Origin: Streptomyces longhuiensis
GTDB lineage: Bacteria > Actinomycetota > Actinomycetes > Streptomycetales > Streptomycetaceae
DNA: 64,000 nt
Direction of reading: 5' to 3'
Assembly: GCF_020616555.1 (NCBI RefSeq)
Contig: NZ_CP085173.1
Location: 1,116,001-1,180,000, forward strand
The notes under the pieces were generated by a model that saw only the letters and a program-made list of their open reading frames with translations, was not told the DNA's origin and ran no database searches. Positions within the stretch are counted from its first letter, which is position 1. Each line of letters starts with the position of its first letter. Positions 26,355 through 35,200 of the stretch are shown here, piece by piece. The position numbers and the translations under genes were made by a program.

Positions 26355-27502
26355 GAGGTGAACTCCATTTCGTGGACGGGTGAGTTGGGGGTCCTGGCGA
26401 GCCTGATCACTTTCGCGGCGAGCAGGTCCGCCGCGTGGGCGTGGTTTCCGGGGTCCGCGGCCCGGCCCATCGCGGCGAGCCGGGACGGGTCGGCGAGCAG
26501 CGGCTCGACGAGGGCCGCGAGCCTCTCGGCGGTCGTTTCGCCGTCGGGTACGAGGTGGGCGGCGCCCGCGTCGGACAGGACGCGGGCGTTGTGCGTCTGG
26601 TGGTCGCCGGGGGCGTGCGGGTACGGCACGAGGACGGCGGGCACTCGGGTGGTGGCGAGTTCGGCGACGGTCGCCGAGCCTGCCCGGCAGACGACGAGGT
26701 CGGCGACCGCGTACGCCAGATCCATGCGGTCGAGGTAGGGCACGGCCCGCGCGACCGGCGAATCCCCGAGCCGCCGCCTGGTCTCGTCGAGCGCGGCGGG
26801 TCCTGTCTTGATCAGCAGATGGACGTCAGGGCGGTGCCGCCAGCGCGCGGCGAGCCCGACGGCGGCCTCGGTGAGCCGCGCCGCGCCGAGGCTGCCGCCG
26901 TTGAACAGCACGACCCGCGCGCCGTCGGGTATCCCGAAAGCCTGCCGGGCCTCGGCGCGCAGGGCGGTCCGGTCGAGGGTGGCGAGCTGTGCGGCGATGG
27001 GCATGCCGACGGTGTCGGCGTCCTGGCCGCCGGACAGGTGCGCGCGGCTGCGGTCGAAGGCGACGGTGATGTGCGGGGTGAGCCGCGCGGCGAACTGGTT
27101 GGCGCGGCCCGGCACCGCGTTGGACTCGTGGATCACGCTCGGCAGGCCCGCCATGCGTGCGCCGACGATGACGGGGGCACTCGGATAGCCGCCCATGCCG
27201 ACGGCCACCTGGGCACTCTGGGCTCGCAGAATGCCGCGGCACTGGGCCCCGGACCGGATCAGGGCCGCGGGCAGCAGGTAACGCTTGGCGCCGAGGGCCG
27301 GGTCGAAGGGGATCATGTCTACGGTGTGCAGGCGGAATCCGGCGCCCGGGATCAGCTTGGTCTCCAGGCCCCGCTCGGTGCCGACGAAGGAGATCACCGC
27401 GTCCGGGTCGGCCCGGCGCAGCGCTTCGGCGAGCGCCAGCCCGGGGTAGATGTGGCCGCCGGTGCCGCCCGCACCGATCACGACGGAGAGTGGTGTGCGC
27501 AT
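26351..27502 (-). CDS. MurG-like UDP-GlcNAc transferase paralogue
   Basis: 383 residues from the ATG at 27502. The N-terminus has GGTGGH at 12-17 and [16 protein letters not shown]. The middle shows [24 protein letters not shown] acceptor-domain sequence and the C-terminus the donor block [20 protein letters not shown], all hallmarks of MurG, which makes lipid II from lipid I. It is not in a dcw cluster (no ftsW, murC or ftsQ nearby), so it is a second copy. It diverges from an OmpR-type two-component system, which may switch it on under envelope stress. Confidence 0.88.
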   Translation of the reverse strand: MRTPLSVVIGAGGTGGHIYPGLALAEALRRADPDAVISFVGTERGLETKLIPGAGFRLHTVDMIPFDPALGAKRYLLPAALIRSGAQCRGILRAQSAQVAVGMGGYPSAPVIVGARMAGLPSVIHESNAVPGRANQFAARLTPHITVAFDRSRAHLSGGQDADTVGMPIAAQLATLDRTALRAEARQAFGIPDGARVVLFNGGSLGAARLTEAAVGLAARWRHRPDVHLLIKTGPAALDETRRRLGDSPVARAVPYLDRMDLAYAVADLVVCRAGSATVAELATTRVPAVLVPYPHAPGDHQTHNARVLSDAGAAHLVPDGETTAERLAALVEPLLADPSRLAAMGRAADPGNHAHAADLLAAKVIRLARTPNSPVHEMEFTS

Positions 27503-27524
27503 GGCGGCCACACTCGTGGGGCGG

Positions 27525-27543
27525 TTTAAGAGGGTTCTAAGAG
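27525..27543. promoter_or_regulatory. OmpR-type direct repeat in the divergent promoter
   Basis: TTTAAGAG (27525-27532) and TCTAAGAG (27536-27543) are in the same orientation 11 bp apart, the geometry of OmpR/PhoB-family binding sites. It sits between the divergent MurG-like and response-regulator genes, so it could serve both. Confidence 0.5.
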
Positions 27544-27566
27544 TCCCGTTTGGCAGTCTTTGCGGC

Positions 27567-28244
27567 ATGACCAAGATCCTCGTAGTCGATGACGAGCCGG
27601 AAGTGCGGGCAGCCGTCGAGGACGGACTGGCCGTCGAGGGATACGAGGTGCGCGGCGCGCGCGACGGCCTCGAAGCGCTCTCGGCGGTCTCGTCCTGGCA
27701 GCCCGACGCGCTCGTCCTCGATGTGATGATGCCGGTCCTGGACGGGCTCGGGGTGTGCCGTCAGCTGCGGGCGATGGGCGACCGTACGCCCGTACTCGTC
27801 CTCACGGCGCTCGACTCGGTGAGCGAGCGCGTCGACGGCCTGGACGCGGGCGCGGACGACTACCTGGTGAAGCCGTTCGCGCTCGACGAACTGGTGGCGC
27901 GGGTACGTGCGCTGCTGCGGCGGACCGCACCGACCCCCACCGCGGGCGGGCTGGAGTACGCGGACCTGGTCCTCGACCCCGACACCCGTACGGGTCGGCG
28001 AGCCGGCCGCCCGCTGGAGTTCAGCCGCACCGAAGCGGCACTCCTCGAACTGCTGATGCGCCACCCCGGACAGGTCCTGCCGCGCGAGCTGATCCTGGAA
28101 CTCGTATGGGGCCGCGACTTCGGCCCCGACTCCAACTCCCTTGCCGTATACGTCGGTTATCTTCGCCGGAAGCTGGAGGCCGGTGGCGAACCGCGCCTCG
28201 TCCACACCGTCCACGGCATCGGATACCGGCTGGACGTGGCATGA
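27567..28244 (+). CDS. OmpR-family response regulator
   Basis: 225 residues. The receiver has acidic pocket Asp8-Asp9, phospho-acceptor Asp52 in [11 protein letters not shown] and Lys in [13 protein letters not shown]. The effector is an OmpR winged helix with [20 protein letters not shown] and the recognition helix [19 protein letters not shown]. It should bind 11-bp direct repeats such as the one at 27525-27543. The kinase gene overlaps its stop by 4 bp, and the MurG-like/epimerase operon is divergent, so a cell-wall stress regulon is the simplest inference. Confidence 0.95.
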   Translation: MTKILVVDDEPEVRAAVEDGLAVEGYEVRGARDGLEALSAVSSWQPDALVLDVMMPVLDGLGVCRQLRAMGDRTPVLVLTALDSVSERVDGLDAGADDYLVKPFALDELVARVRALLRRTAPTPTAGGLEYADLVLDPDTRTGRRAGRPLEFSRTEAALLELLMRHPGQVLPRELILELVWGRDFGPDSNSLAVYVGYLRRKLEAGGEPRLVHTVHGIGYRLDVA

Positions 28245-29701
28245 GCGGCGTGCGCAGGCTCGGGCACCGCTGGCGGCGGCAACGGCCGCTGCGCACCCGC
28301 CTCACGGTTGCGGCCTCGGCGGCGGTGGCGCTGGTCGCGGTCGGCGTGTGCACGGCGGCGTTCTTCGTGATCCGGTACGAGATGTTTCACCAGCTCGACC
28401 TGAACCTGACACAGTCGGCGACGCGGGTGATCCAGGAGAACCGGGACGCCGGACCACAGGTCGTGGCGGGAGAGTGCCGCTACCTGTCGGCGCCGGCCTG
28501 CGCGCAGATCGCGCCGGCCCTGCCGGCCGAGGACCCTGCCCACCCCTATCTCCTGCCCGTCTCGGCGCCGGTCCGCGAGGTGGCCACGGGCGATCGTGCC
28601 CCGTACTTCAGCAACATCACGCTCTCCGGCAAGCCCATGCGGATGCTGACGACCCGCCTCGGCGACGACAAGGCCCTTCAGGTCGCGCTCCGTTCGGACA
28701 GCGTCGAGAAGGGGGTGCGCCAGGCGGCCGGGCTGCTGGCCGTGATCGGTGCGGCGGGCGTCCTGCTGGCGGCCGGGCTCGGCTACTGGGTGTCCAGGAC
28801 CGGACTCGCGCCGGTCGCCAGGCTGACCGCGACCGCCGAACGCATCGCGTCGACCCGCGACCCGCGCCACCGCATCGAACTGCCACCGGGCCCACCGGGC
28901 CGTCAGGACGAGGTGACCCGCCTCGCCGCGAGCTTCAACACGATGCTGGGCGAACTCGAGCAGTCGGTGACGGCACAGCGCCGCCTGGTCGCGGACGCCT
29001 CGCACGAGCTTCGCACACCACTCACCGCGCTGCGCACGAACGCGGAACTCCTCGCCCGCGCCGACCGGTTGACCGACGCGCAGCGCGACCGGGCGGCGGG
29101 CGCGCTGGCACGGCAGCTGCGCGAAGTGACGGGCCTGGTGAACGACTTGATCGAACTGGCCAGGGACGAGGAGCCCACGCCACTGCTCGAAGAGGTGCGG
29201 ATCGCCGCGCTTGCCGAACACGCGGTGGCGGCCGCCCGCGCGCACTGGCCCAGCACCCCCTTCACCCTGCACATCGCCCCGGATGCCGCCGAGACCGTAC
29301 GGCCGGGGGTTCCCGCCCGACTGACCAGGCTGCTGACGAACTTGCTGGACAACGCGGCGAAGTTCAGCCCGGAAGGGCTCCCGGTGGAGGTGGAACTCAC
29401 CGCGTCCCGGCACGCGGGGTCGGGGTCGGGGTCGGAATCGGGGTCGGGGCCGAGGTCGAGGTCGAGGTCGAGGTCGGGCGAGCGTCTCGAACTGACGGTC
29501 CGCGACCACGGCCCCGGGATCACCACGGAGGACCTGCCGTATGTCTTCGACCGCTTCTACCGCGCGGAAACGGCCCGCGCCCTGCCCGGTTCGGGCCTCG
29601 GTCTGGCCATGGCCCGCCAGATCGCCCGGGCCCACGGCGCGGACCTGACGGCAGAGCAGGCACAGGGAGGAGGGGCACTGTTCCGACTGACGTTCGCGTG
29701 A
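28241..29701 (+). CDS. Sensor histidine kinase
   Basis: 486 residues: TM1 about 22-44, an extracytoplasmic sensor of about 110 residues (two Cys: [10 protein letters not shown]), TM2 about 163-184, HAMP, then the HisKA H-box [12 protein letters not shown] with His255. HATPase motifs: N-box [14 protein letters not shown]1 DHGPGI, F-box DRFYRAE and G2 [13 protein letters not shown]. Between N-box and G1 a loop of Ser/Gly/Arg repeats (residues about 392-412) is encoded by a 6-bp DNA repeat. Partner of the overlapping response regulator; it probably senses envelope state. Confidence 0.95.
   Translation: MSGVRRLGHRWRRQRPLRTRLTVAASAAVALVAVGVCTAAFFVIRYEMFHQLDLNLTQSATRVIQENRDAGPQVVAGECRYLSAPACAQIAPALPAEDPAHPYLLPVSAPVREVATGDRAPYFSNITLSGKPMRMLTTRLGDDKALQVALRSDSVEKGVRQAAGLLAVIGAAGVLLAAGLGYWVSRTGLAPVARLTATAERIASTRDPRHRIELPPGPPGRQDEVTRLAASFNTMLGELEQSVTAQRRLVADASHELRTPLTALRTNAELLARADRLTDAQRDRAAGALARQLREVTGLVNDLIELARDEEPTPLLEEVRIAALAEHAVAAARAHWPSTPFTLHIAPDAAETVRPGVPARLTRLLTNLLDNAAKFSPEGLPVEVELTASRHAGSGSGSESGSGPRSRSRSRSGERLELTVRDHGPGITTEDLPYVFDRFYRAETARALPGSGLGLAMARQIARAHGADLTAEQAQGGGALFRLTFA
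29417..29477. repeat. Coding hexamer microsatellite inside the kinase gene
   Basis: About ten imperfect copies of GGGGTC/GAGGTC encode the loop [20 protein letters not shown] of the kinase ATPase domain. Unit gain or loss keeps frame but changes loop length. Confidence 0.8.
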
Positions 29702-29796
29702 GGACGGTATCCGCCCCGGCGGCGCAGCGCGTGGCGAAAGGGAAGAATGGCTGCCGGACACCGAAACGCACGCAGGCTGGAACAGGGAGGAACTTC

Positions 29797-30351
29797 ATGG
29801 CCGCGACGGCATCAGCAGGGCGGCTGCGGGCAGGGCGTTCGCGTCATCGGCGGGTGGCGGGGCTTGCGTTCGCCGCGATGGTCGCCTTGGCGGCGGGCGG
29901 CTGCGGCAGTACAGACAACGCCGATGACACGTCTTCACCCAGTCGTCAGACCTCGAAGCCCGCACCGGCGCCGCCCTCCTCCGCGCAGCCCTCCGTGTCG
30001 GCGGCGGACGGACGCGATGTCCGCGCCTGCGCGGACGGCAACTGCGAGATCGCGGTGACCGGCCCGGTGACGTTCCGCTTCAAGGGCCCGGCCGGTCCGG
30101 CAACCCTGTCCGTCACCGAGGTCGGCCCGAACAAGGTGGAGTACACGGTGAAGTCGGGCAATGACCGGTCCAAGGGCGGCGCGACCGGCCCGGGCCAAGG
30201 TTGCGTCACGGTCCTCCGCAGCAACGGCGGAGGCAACTCCTGCGGTGGCCTGGACGCCGCCACCCGACCGAGCCCTCAGCCCGACGCGGTCGTGATCCAG
30301 GCGACCACCGGCGAGGACGGCACGGCAATCCTCCACATCGTGTCCGACTGA
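29797..30351 (+). CDS. Secreted lipoprotein, envelope two-component neighbour
   Basis: 184 residues from the ATG at 29797, preceded by GGGAGG at 6-7 bp. The signal peptide ends in the lipobox LAAGGC (Cys33 or so); a Ser/Pro/Thr-rich linker and a compact beta-rich domain with four Cys residues (RACADGNC, GQGC, GNSC) follow. It is 95 bp downstream of the kinase, on the same strand, and might be part of the regulon. Family not recognised. Confidence 0.8.
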   Translation: MAATASAGRLRAGRSRHRRVAGLAFAAMVALAAGGCGSTDNADDTSSPSRQTSKPAPAPPSSAQPSVSAADGRDVRACADGNCEIAVTGPVTFRFKGPAGPATLSVTEVGPNKVEYTVKSGNDRSKGGATGPGQGCVTVLRSNGGGNSCGGLDAATRPSPQPDAVVIQATTGEDGTAILHIVSD

Positions 30352-30504
30352 CAGCAGGAAGCCTTGAGGCCGTTCCGTACCGAGTCGACCGGGGCACCCC
30401 TGCCGTCGGCCAGGGCCTGTCTCTTTGGAGTAGTGGCCGAGCAGCTCAAGATCCACCAGACCCGCCACCAAAGCAGGTGATCTGGCGGGGTAAGCTGGCA
30501 TTCC

Positions 30505-31143
30505 ATGGCAATAAGCTCGGCCCTGTGGTCCTTCGCCCTGGTTGTAGGGCTTCTCACTCTGACTCCCGGACTCGACACAGCGCTGATCTTGCGCACGTCG
30601 GCCCTCGGCCGGCGCAGGAGAGCCTGGGGCGTCGTCCTCGGAATCCAGACCGGCACCCTGGTGTGGGGTGCGTTCACCTCCCTCGGAGTGACCGCGCTTC
30701 TCACGGCCTCCCATCTCGCTTACACCGCGTTGCGCTGGATCGGCGCCGCTTACCTGATCTGGATGGGGTTCCGCATGCTCCGGGACACCTTCCGGGGGCT
30801 GCCTACGGCAGACACGGACGATTCTGTTCTGGCCGCCGGCGCGGACTCGGTCAGCGGCGGCTGGCGGCAGGGGACGCTCACCAACCTCCTGAACCCGAAG
30901 ATGGGCGCCTTCTACGTCGCCGTCCTGCCTCAGTTCATCCCCCCAGGCACCGGCCACTTCACCATGGGCCTCCTGCTCACCACGGTGCACATCTTGATCG
31001 GTCTGCTCTGGTCTGCCGTCCTCATCGGCTTCGCTCGCGTCCTGCAGGGGTGGCTCCGCAAGCCCCAGGCTCGCCGACTGCTCGACCGGATCACCGGCAC
31101 CGTCATCGGCGTCTTCGGTGTCAGGCTGGCACTCAGCAACTGA
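30505..31143 (+). CDS. LysE/RhtB-family amino-acid exporter
   Basis: 212 residues with six hydrophobic helices. The family signature is TPGLDTALILRTSALGRRRR near the N-terminus and GWRQGTLTNLLNPKMGAFYV in the middle. These inner-membrane proteins export amino acids or related small molecules by proton exchange. It is a single gene, flanked by an IS remnant. The ATG follows a short leader with no strong Shine-Dalgarno. Confidence 0.9.
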   Translation: MAISSALWSFALVVGLLTLTPGLDTALILRTSALGRRRRAWGVVLGIQTGTLVWGAFTSLGVTALLTASHLAYTALRWIGAAYLIWMGFRMLRDTFRGLPTADTDDSVLAAGADSVSGGWRQGTLTNLLNPKMGAFYVAVLPQFIPPGTGHFTMGLLLTTVHILIGLLWSAVLIGFARVLQGWLRKPQARRLLDRITGTVIGVFGVRLALSN

Positions 31144-31192
31144 CGATCCGAATGTCAGGGTCCAGCGACCTGCTCAGCACCGGACCCCAGAT

Positions 31193-31483
31193 CTAGATGG
31201 ATGCGACGTGTAGTGCGGCCTGGTAGGTGATGGCGAGTCTGTCCGTCCGTAGGGCCAGGCCGCGCCACTGCCTGAGTCGGGCGATGCACCGCTCGACGGC
31301 ATTGCGCTCCTTGTATTCCTCGGAGTCAAAGCCGGGCGGGCGGCTCCGGCGCGACCGCGCCGTAAACGGTGACCGATCTGGTCACCGGGCTGCGGGATGA
31401 CAGCCCGGATGCCTCGACGCCGAAGGTGTCCACGGATCGCGCCGGACGAGTAGGCGCGATCCGTCAGGACGGTCATCGGGCGG
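31193..31483 (-). mobile_element. IS5-family transposase, 3' remnant with frameshift
   Basis: The minus strand encodes the C-terminal part of an IS5/IS4-like DDE transposase: TVLTDRAYSSGAIRGHLRRR (the end of the DDE core) and GIRAVIPQPGDQIGHRLRRG. A frameshift near 31340 then shifts the frame to a tail ending ITYQAALHVASI. The 5' half is missing. It abuts a truncated MFS gene, so an insertion-deletion removed both 5' ends. Confidence 0.72.
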
Positions 31484-31822
31484 GTCTTCATGAACGGCAC
31501 CTACGCAGCGCTCTACGCCTACAGCCCCGAGGCGTACCCGACCGCGATCCGCGCTACCGGCACCGGTGCGGCCTCCGCGTTCGGTCGTATCGGCGGCATC
31601 GCGGCGCCGATCACGATCGGCGTGCTGTACGCCACGGTCGGCTTCAGCGGGGTGTTCACGATGGTGACCGGCGCGCTCGTCGTGGGCGCCGCCGCCGTTC
31701 TCCTCTTCGGCGTGAACACCAGCGGCCGGACGCTGGAGGAACTGACCGAACGACACACCACCACCGACGAACACAGGGCTGTCGAGAGTGACGACGCCCG
31801 AGCGAAGGAGCCGCGCCCGTGA
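31484..31822 (+). pseudogene. MFS transporter, C-terminal remnant
   Basis: 112 codons encoding the last two helices of a metabolite:H+ symporter-type MFS protein: NGTYAALYAYSPEAYPTAIR, then ATGTGAASAFGRIGGI and TIGVLYATVGFSGVFTMVTG. It lacks the first nine or ten helices and begins at the IS5 remnant. Its stop overlaps the GTG of the amidohydrolase (31819-31822), showing they were once an operon: uptake transporter followed by hydrolase. Confidence 0.72.
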
Positions 31823-32988
31823 ACCCGACCATCCTGCTCAACGCGTCCGTGCTCGATCCCCGCGCGGGCACGCTGCTGCCCGACCGTTCGGTGGTGATTC
31901 GGGGCGGCAATATCGAGGAGGTCACCGACACCAGGGTGCGAGCCAAGGACGCCGTCACGATCGATCTGCGCGGCCGCACTCTGATGCCCGGTCTCATCGA
32001 CTCGCACGTGCATGCCACGCAGGCGAGCGCCGACTTCGCCGAGCTGCGCTCGTGGTCGCCGTACTACAGCGCGGCACGGGTCTCCCAGGTGTTGCGCGAG
32101 ATGCTGCTGCGCGGCTTCACCACCGTCCGGGACATGGGCGGCGCCGACCACGGCGTCGCGCGCGCCGTGGAGGAAGGGCTGTTCGACGGCCCGCGCGTGC
32201 TGTTCGGCGGGCCCATCATCGCGCCGACAGGCGGCCACAGCCTCACCCGGATCTGCGACGGCGAGACCGAACTGCGGCGCGCGATCCGCGAACAGATGGC
32301 ACTCGGCGCGCACCATGTGAAGCTCACGCTCAGCGGTGGCATCATCTCCACGATGCGCGTGGACTCGCTCGGCTACTCGGAGCAGGAGATCCGTGCCGCG
32401 GTCGACGAGGCGAGCCTGGCCCGGCGTTACGTCGCCGGTCACGCCTACACGGCCGAAGCGGTCAACCGCGCTCTGCGCTGCGGCGTACGCACCATCGAAC
32501 ACGGCAACCTCATCGACGAGGCCAGCGTCGAACTCTTCGAACAGCACGAGGCTTTCTACGTGCCCACGCTGGCGACGTACTTCGCACTCGCGCAGCAGGG
32601 CGCCGCACACGCCCTGTCCGACGAGAGCCGGCGCAAGCTGCACGACGTGATCGACGCGGGGCTGCGTGCGCTGGAGCTGGCCGACCGCGCCGGGCTCAAG
32701 ATCGGCTACGGCACTGATCTGCACGGCGCGCTGCACGACCGACAGCTGACCGAATTCACCCTGCGGGCCCAGGTGCAGAAGCCCGCGGACATCCTGCGCG
32801 CGGCCACGGTCACCGGCGCCGAGATCGCCGGGATGACGGGGCACATCGGCGAGATCGTGCCCGGCGCCTTCGCCGATCTGCTGGTGGTCGACGGCAACCC
32901 GCTGGAGGACATCGCCCTGCTCACCGAACCCGAGCGCAGGCTGCTGCTCATCATGCGCAACGGCGCCGTCGTCAAGAACATCCTTTAG
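31819..32988 (+). CDS. Metal-dependent amidohydrolase (imidazolonepropionase-like)
   Basis: 389 residues from the GTG at 31819. Metal ligands of a binuclear amidohydrolase are visible: His-x-His in LIDSHVHATQAS, a Lys in HHVKLTLSGG, GHAYTAEAV, EHGNLIDEAS and YGTDLHGALH (Asp). The N- and C-terminal strands form the urease-type beta-sandwich (IRGGNIEEV and GAFADLLVVDGNPLED). It hydrolyses a cyclic amide or a peptide-like bond; substrate unknown. Loss of its transporter partner (the MFS remnant) leaves it alone. Confidence 0.92.
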   Translation: MNPTILLNASVLDPRAGTLLPDRSVVIRGGNIEEVTDTRVRAKDAVTIDLRGRTLMPGLIDSHVHATQASADFAELRSWSPYYSAARVSQVLREMLLRGFTTVRDMGGADHGVARAVEEGLFDGPRVLFGGPIIAPTGGHSLTRICDGETELRRAIREQMALGAHHVKLTLSGGIISTMRVDSLGYSEQEIRAAVDEASLARRYVAGHAYTAEAVNRALRCGVRTIEHGNLIDEASVELFEQHEAFYVPTLATYFALAQQGAAHALSDESRRKLHDVIDAGLRALELADRAGLKIGYGTDLHGALHDRQLTEFTLRAQVQKPADILRAATVTGAEIAGMTGHIGEIVPGAFADLLVVDGNPLEDIALLTEPERRLLLIMRNGAVVKNIL

Positions 32989-33034
32989 CCACTCATCGCC
33001 GTAGCCACCGAGTGTCGCCGCTTCACTCGCGCGG

Positions 33035-33073
33035 ACCGCATTCGGAACCGAGGTCGCTGGTCCCGAATGCGGT
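33035..33073. terminator. Strong hairpin after the amidohydrolase
   Basis: ACCGCATTCGG (33035-33045) pairs perfectly with CCGAATGCGGT (33063-33073), an 11-bp stem with a 17-nt loop, 47 bp past the stop codon. Confidence 0.62.
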
Positions 33074-33114
33074 CGCCCCCGCGCCGGTGGACGCCAGGTG
33101 TTCCACCGGTTCAG

Positions 33115-33270
33115 CGTGCCGACACATGGCCCGAGCTCGGAGACATCCACGCCGAGCGCGGCGAAGATGCTCATGCCCGCGAGGCGTGGACCACCGCCCT
33201 GACCCTCTACCGCAAGCAAGGCCGGTCCGCCGCGGCGCACCGCATGACGGCGAACCTGAACACCGACGGT
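33115..33270 (+). pseudogene. TPR-type regulator C-terminal scrap
   Basis: In one plus frame ADTWPELGDIHAERGEDAHA followed by REAWTTALTLYRKQGR resembles the last TPR of XRE- or SARP-type regulators. No start, no body and no stop remain before the deaminase. It is probably a remnant of a deleted regulator. Confidence 0.4.
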
Positions 33271-33316
33271 CCCGACCGACCGCACCACAGGCCAACACCT
33301 CACGAAGGCAGGGAAA

Positions 33317-33736
33317 TTGACCACGCAGACCGAGCACGTCGACCACGAACTCATCGAGGCCGCGGCCCATGTCGCGCGCACGCGCTGCCGGGGCGACAAC
33401 CACACCATGGCAGCCGCGGCCCGCGCCCAGGACGGCCGGATCGTCACCGCGGTGAACGCCTACCACTTCACCGGAGGCCCCTGTGCCGAGCTGGTCGTCA
33501 TCGGCGCGGCGGCCGGCCAGGGCGCCTACGAGCTGGACACGATCGTCGCCGTGGGCGACCGCGACCGCGGAGTCGTCCCCCCGTGCGGCCGGTGCCGCCA
33601 GGTTCTCCTCGACTACTTCCCGGACCTCAAGGTCATCGTCGGTGCGGGCGACCGCCTCCGGAGCGTTCCCGTCGCCGACCTGCTGCCCGAAACCTACGTG
33701 TGGGCCGACCACCAGCTCGACACGGAGAATCAGTAG
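33317..33736 (+). CDS. Blasticidin-S-deaminase-like cytidine deaminase
   Basis: 139 residues from the TTG at 33317, with a GAAGG-rich leader. Zinc/active-site residues Cys56, Glu58, Cys90 and Cys93 occur in GGPCAELVVIG and PPCGRCRQVLL. The strings NAYHFTGGPCAELVV, CGRCRQVLLD and LLPETYVW closely resemble fungal and Bacillus blasticidin-S deaminase, more so than ordinary cytidine deaminase. It probably deaminates a cytidine-type nucleoside or nucleoside antibiotic in the cytosol. It overlaps the convergent VOC gene by 7 bp. Confidence 0.86.
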   Translation: MTTQTEHVDHELIEAAAHVARTRCRGDNHTMAAAARAQDGRIVTAVNAYHFTGGPCAELVVIGAAAGQGAYELDTIVAVGDRDRGVVPPCGRCRQVLLDYFPDLKVIVGAGDRLRSVPVADLLPETYVWADHQLDTENQ

Positions 33737-34083
33737 AACTGGGACAGGCAGAACTCGTGCCCCTCCGGGTCGGTCATCACGACGACCACTCCCTCGTCGT
33801 AGTCGTGCCGCTCGCCGGTGAACCGGCCTCCAAGGCCTATCACTTGGGCGATGCCCTGATCGATGTCGTCGACCGAGACGTCCAGGTGCAGGCGCACCTT
33901 TCCGGCCCTCGGCTCGGTCACGGGCTGGAAGACCAGGCGCGGCTGCGGGTCGTCGCGACGGCCGAGATAGACCCAGCCGGGCTCGGACGGTCCCCGTGGG
34001 CGGTCCAGCAGCACGCTCCAGAACGCTGACACCCGTTCGACGTCGATGCAGTCGACGGTCACTCCCACCCACCGGTTTGCCAT
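33730..34083 (-). CDS. VOC-superfamily (glyoxalase-like) protein
   Basis: 117 residues from the ATG at 34083. The N-terminus reads NRWVGVTVDCIDVERVSAFW and the core has WVYLGRRDDPQPRLVFQPV; the end is VVVMTDPEGHEFCLSQFY, where DPEGHEFCL is the signature of the glyoxalase-like (PF18029) subfamily. The strand order is VOC-like. It converges with and overlaps the deaminase gene. Partner or substrate unknown. Confidence 0.85.
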   Translation of the reverse strand: MANRWVGVTVDCIDVERVSAFWSVLLDRPRGPSEPGWVYLGRRDDPQPRLVFQPVTEPRAGKVRLHLDVSVDDIDQGIAQVIGLGGRFTGERHDYDEGVVVVMTDPEGHEFCLSQFY

Positions 34084-34281
34084 GGGCCGAGTATCCCCGG
34101 GCTGCTGCGGCGCGGGGCCCACTTCGAGCTGACCGACGTCGGAGATGTCGACCACAGCACGACCGTCCTCAGCCCGCTGCCTCACGTCGTGCACGAGTGC
34201 ACGACCACACGCTGACGTCGTGTCACTCCGGTGTTCCCTGAACCGTTCAGGACAGGTGGACACCGGAGGCCAGAGGTGCGA

Positions 34282-34941
34282 TCACTGAATGACCCACTCC
34301 CAGGAGGAGCCCTCCTTGTACTCGTCGGGGGTGTCCGCGTCCGTGCTCCGGGCCAGTCGGGCAGGCTGCTTCGACGGGTCGCCGATGAAGACGGAGCACA
34401 GCGTGTGTGTCTCACCGACATCCCAGCCCATGTAAACGTCTCCCACGGGGCAGCCACCTTCGACCGTGCCCGCGTGGACGACCGGACGCTCCGCGGCGGG
34501 TTCACCGTCATTGTCGAGGATCGCGGCGTTGGCGTTGAGGTCGGGATTGGAGTTGTCGGCACCCCGACTTGAGGGTGTACGCCACGAACACGAAGTACGG
34601 GGTACCGCCGCCCAGTTCGTCGTCGCTGTAGTGACCCTCGCGCATCTGCTCCATGGTGCCCTTCACGATCTTCGTGGCGGCCACCTGGAACTGCCCGCCG
34701 CCGGAGACCTCGGGCTCGAACAGCTTCGGGGCGGTTGGCCCATCGTCAGCGCGGGAGTCCACTCCACGGGCTTTCGCGGACTCTTCTTGCGGCCGCCACT
34801 CGTCAGGTCGCTCCCACTGTGCGCACGGCGCTCCTTGGAGCCGCCCGACTCGTCCCGGTGCCCGCTGCCACCGCAGGCGGTGAGTGCGAGTCCGAGTACG
34901 GTGGCCAGGACCCCGGAAAGGGCCCGCGAGTGGCGCTGCAT
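34282..34941 (-). pseudogene. Lipoprotein gene broken by two frameshifts
   Basis: The minus strand begins with MQRHSRALSGVLATVLGLAL followed by lipobox LTACGG and stays open to about 34740. It continues in another frame (FEPEVSGGGQFQVAATKIVK and YFVFVAYTLKSG), then at about 34570 in a third frame (DNSNPDLNANAAILDNDGEP and GDVYMGWDVGETHTLCSVFI) to a TGA at 34282-34284. All three pieces look like one secreted protein. Two indels inactivate it, unless they are sequence errors. Confidence 0.62.
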
Positions 34942-35163
34942 GATGTGTCTTCCCCCCTGATGGATGTGCCAGGGGAGCGCGACTGAAGCGCGACGAGTCC
35001 CCCACCTCGTGACGATCGCGCGGCGCGTGTCATGTGCATGCTAGATCACTTTCATGCCCCGCTCGCCGTGCATTCCATCTCCGGGAGCAACGTCTCGACA
35101 AGCACCCGCAGCCCGCCCCAGCCGCCCGTACGGCTGACCACCAGCCGTAGAACCGTCCGCCGC

Positions 35164-35193
35164 TTGACCTTGTCGCAACGACAACGTTTCTAC
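35164..35193 (+). promoter_or_regulatory. MerR-type promoter with stretched spacer
   Basis: -35 TTGACC (35164-35169) and -10-like TTCTAC (35188-35193) flank a perfect dyad TTGTCG-CAA-CGACAA (35170-35184). The 18-bp spacer with a dyad inside is the MerR arrangement. The start codon follows by 7 bp, so the transcript is likely leaderless. Confidence 0.65.
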
Positions 35194-35200
35194 TGGTGCC

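Noticed and set aside
30361..30500. Possible tRNA or riboswitch before the LysE gene
   Set aside because: No T-loop GGTTCRANNC, no acceptor pairing, and only a weak 7-8-bp imperfect stem.
34084..34214. Short plus-strand frame ending ...SPLPHVVHECTTTR
   Set aside because: Fewer than 45 codons, no start and no family; could be a remnant, but evidence is too thin.
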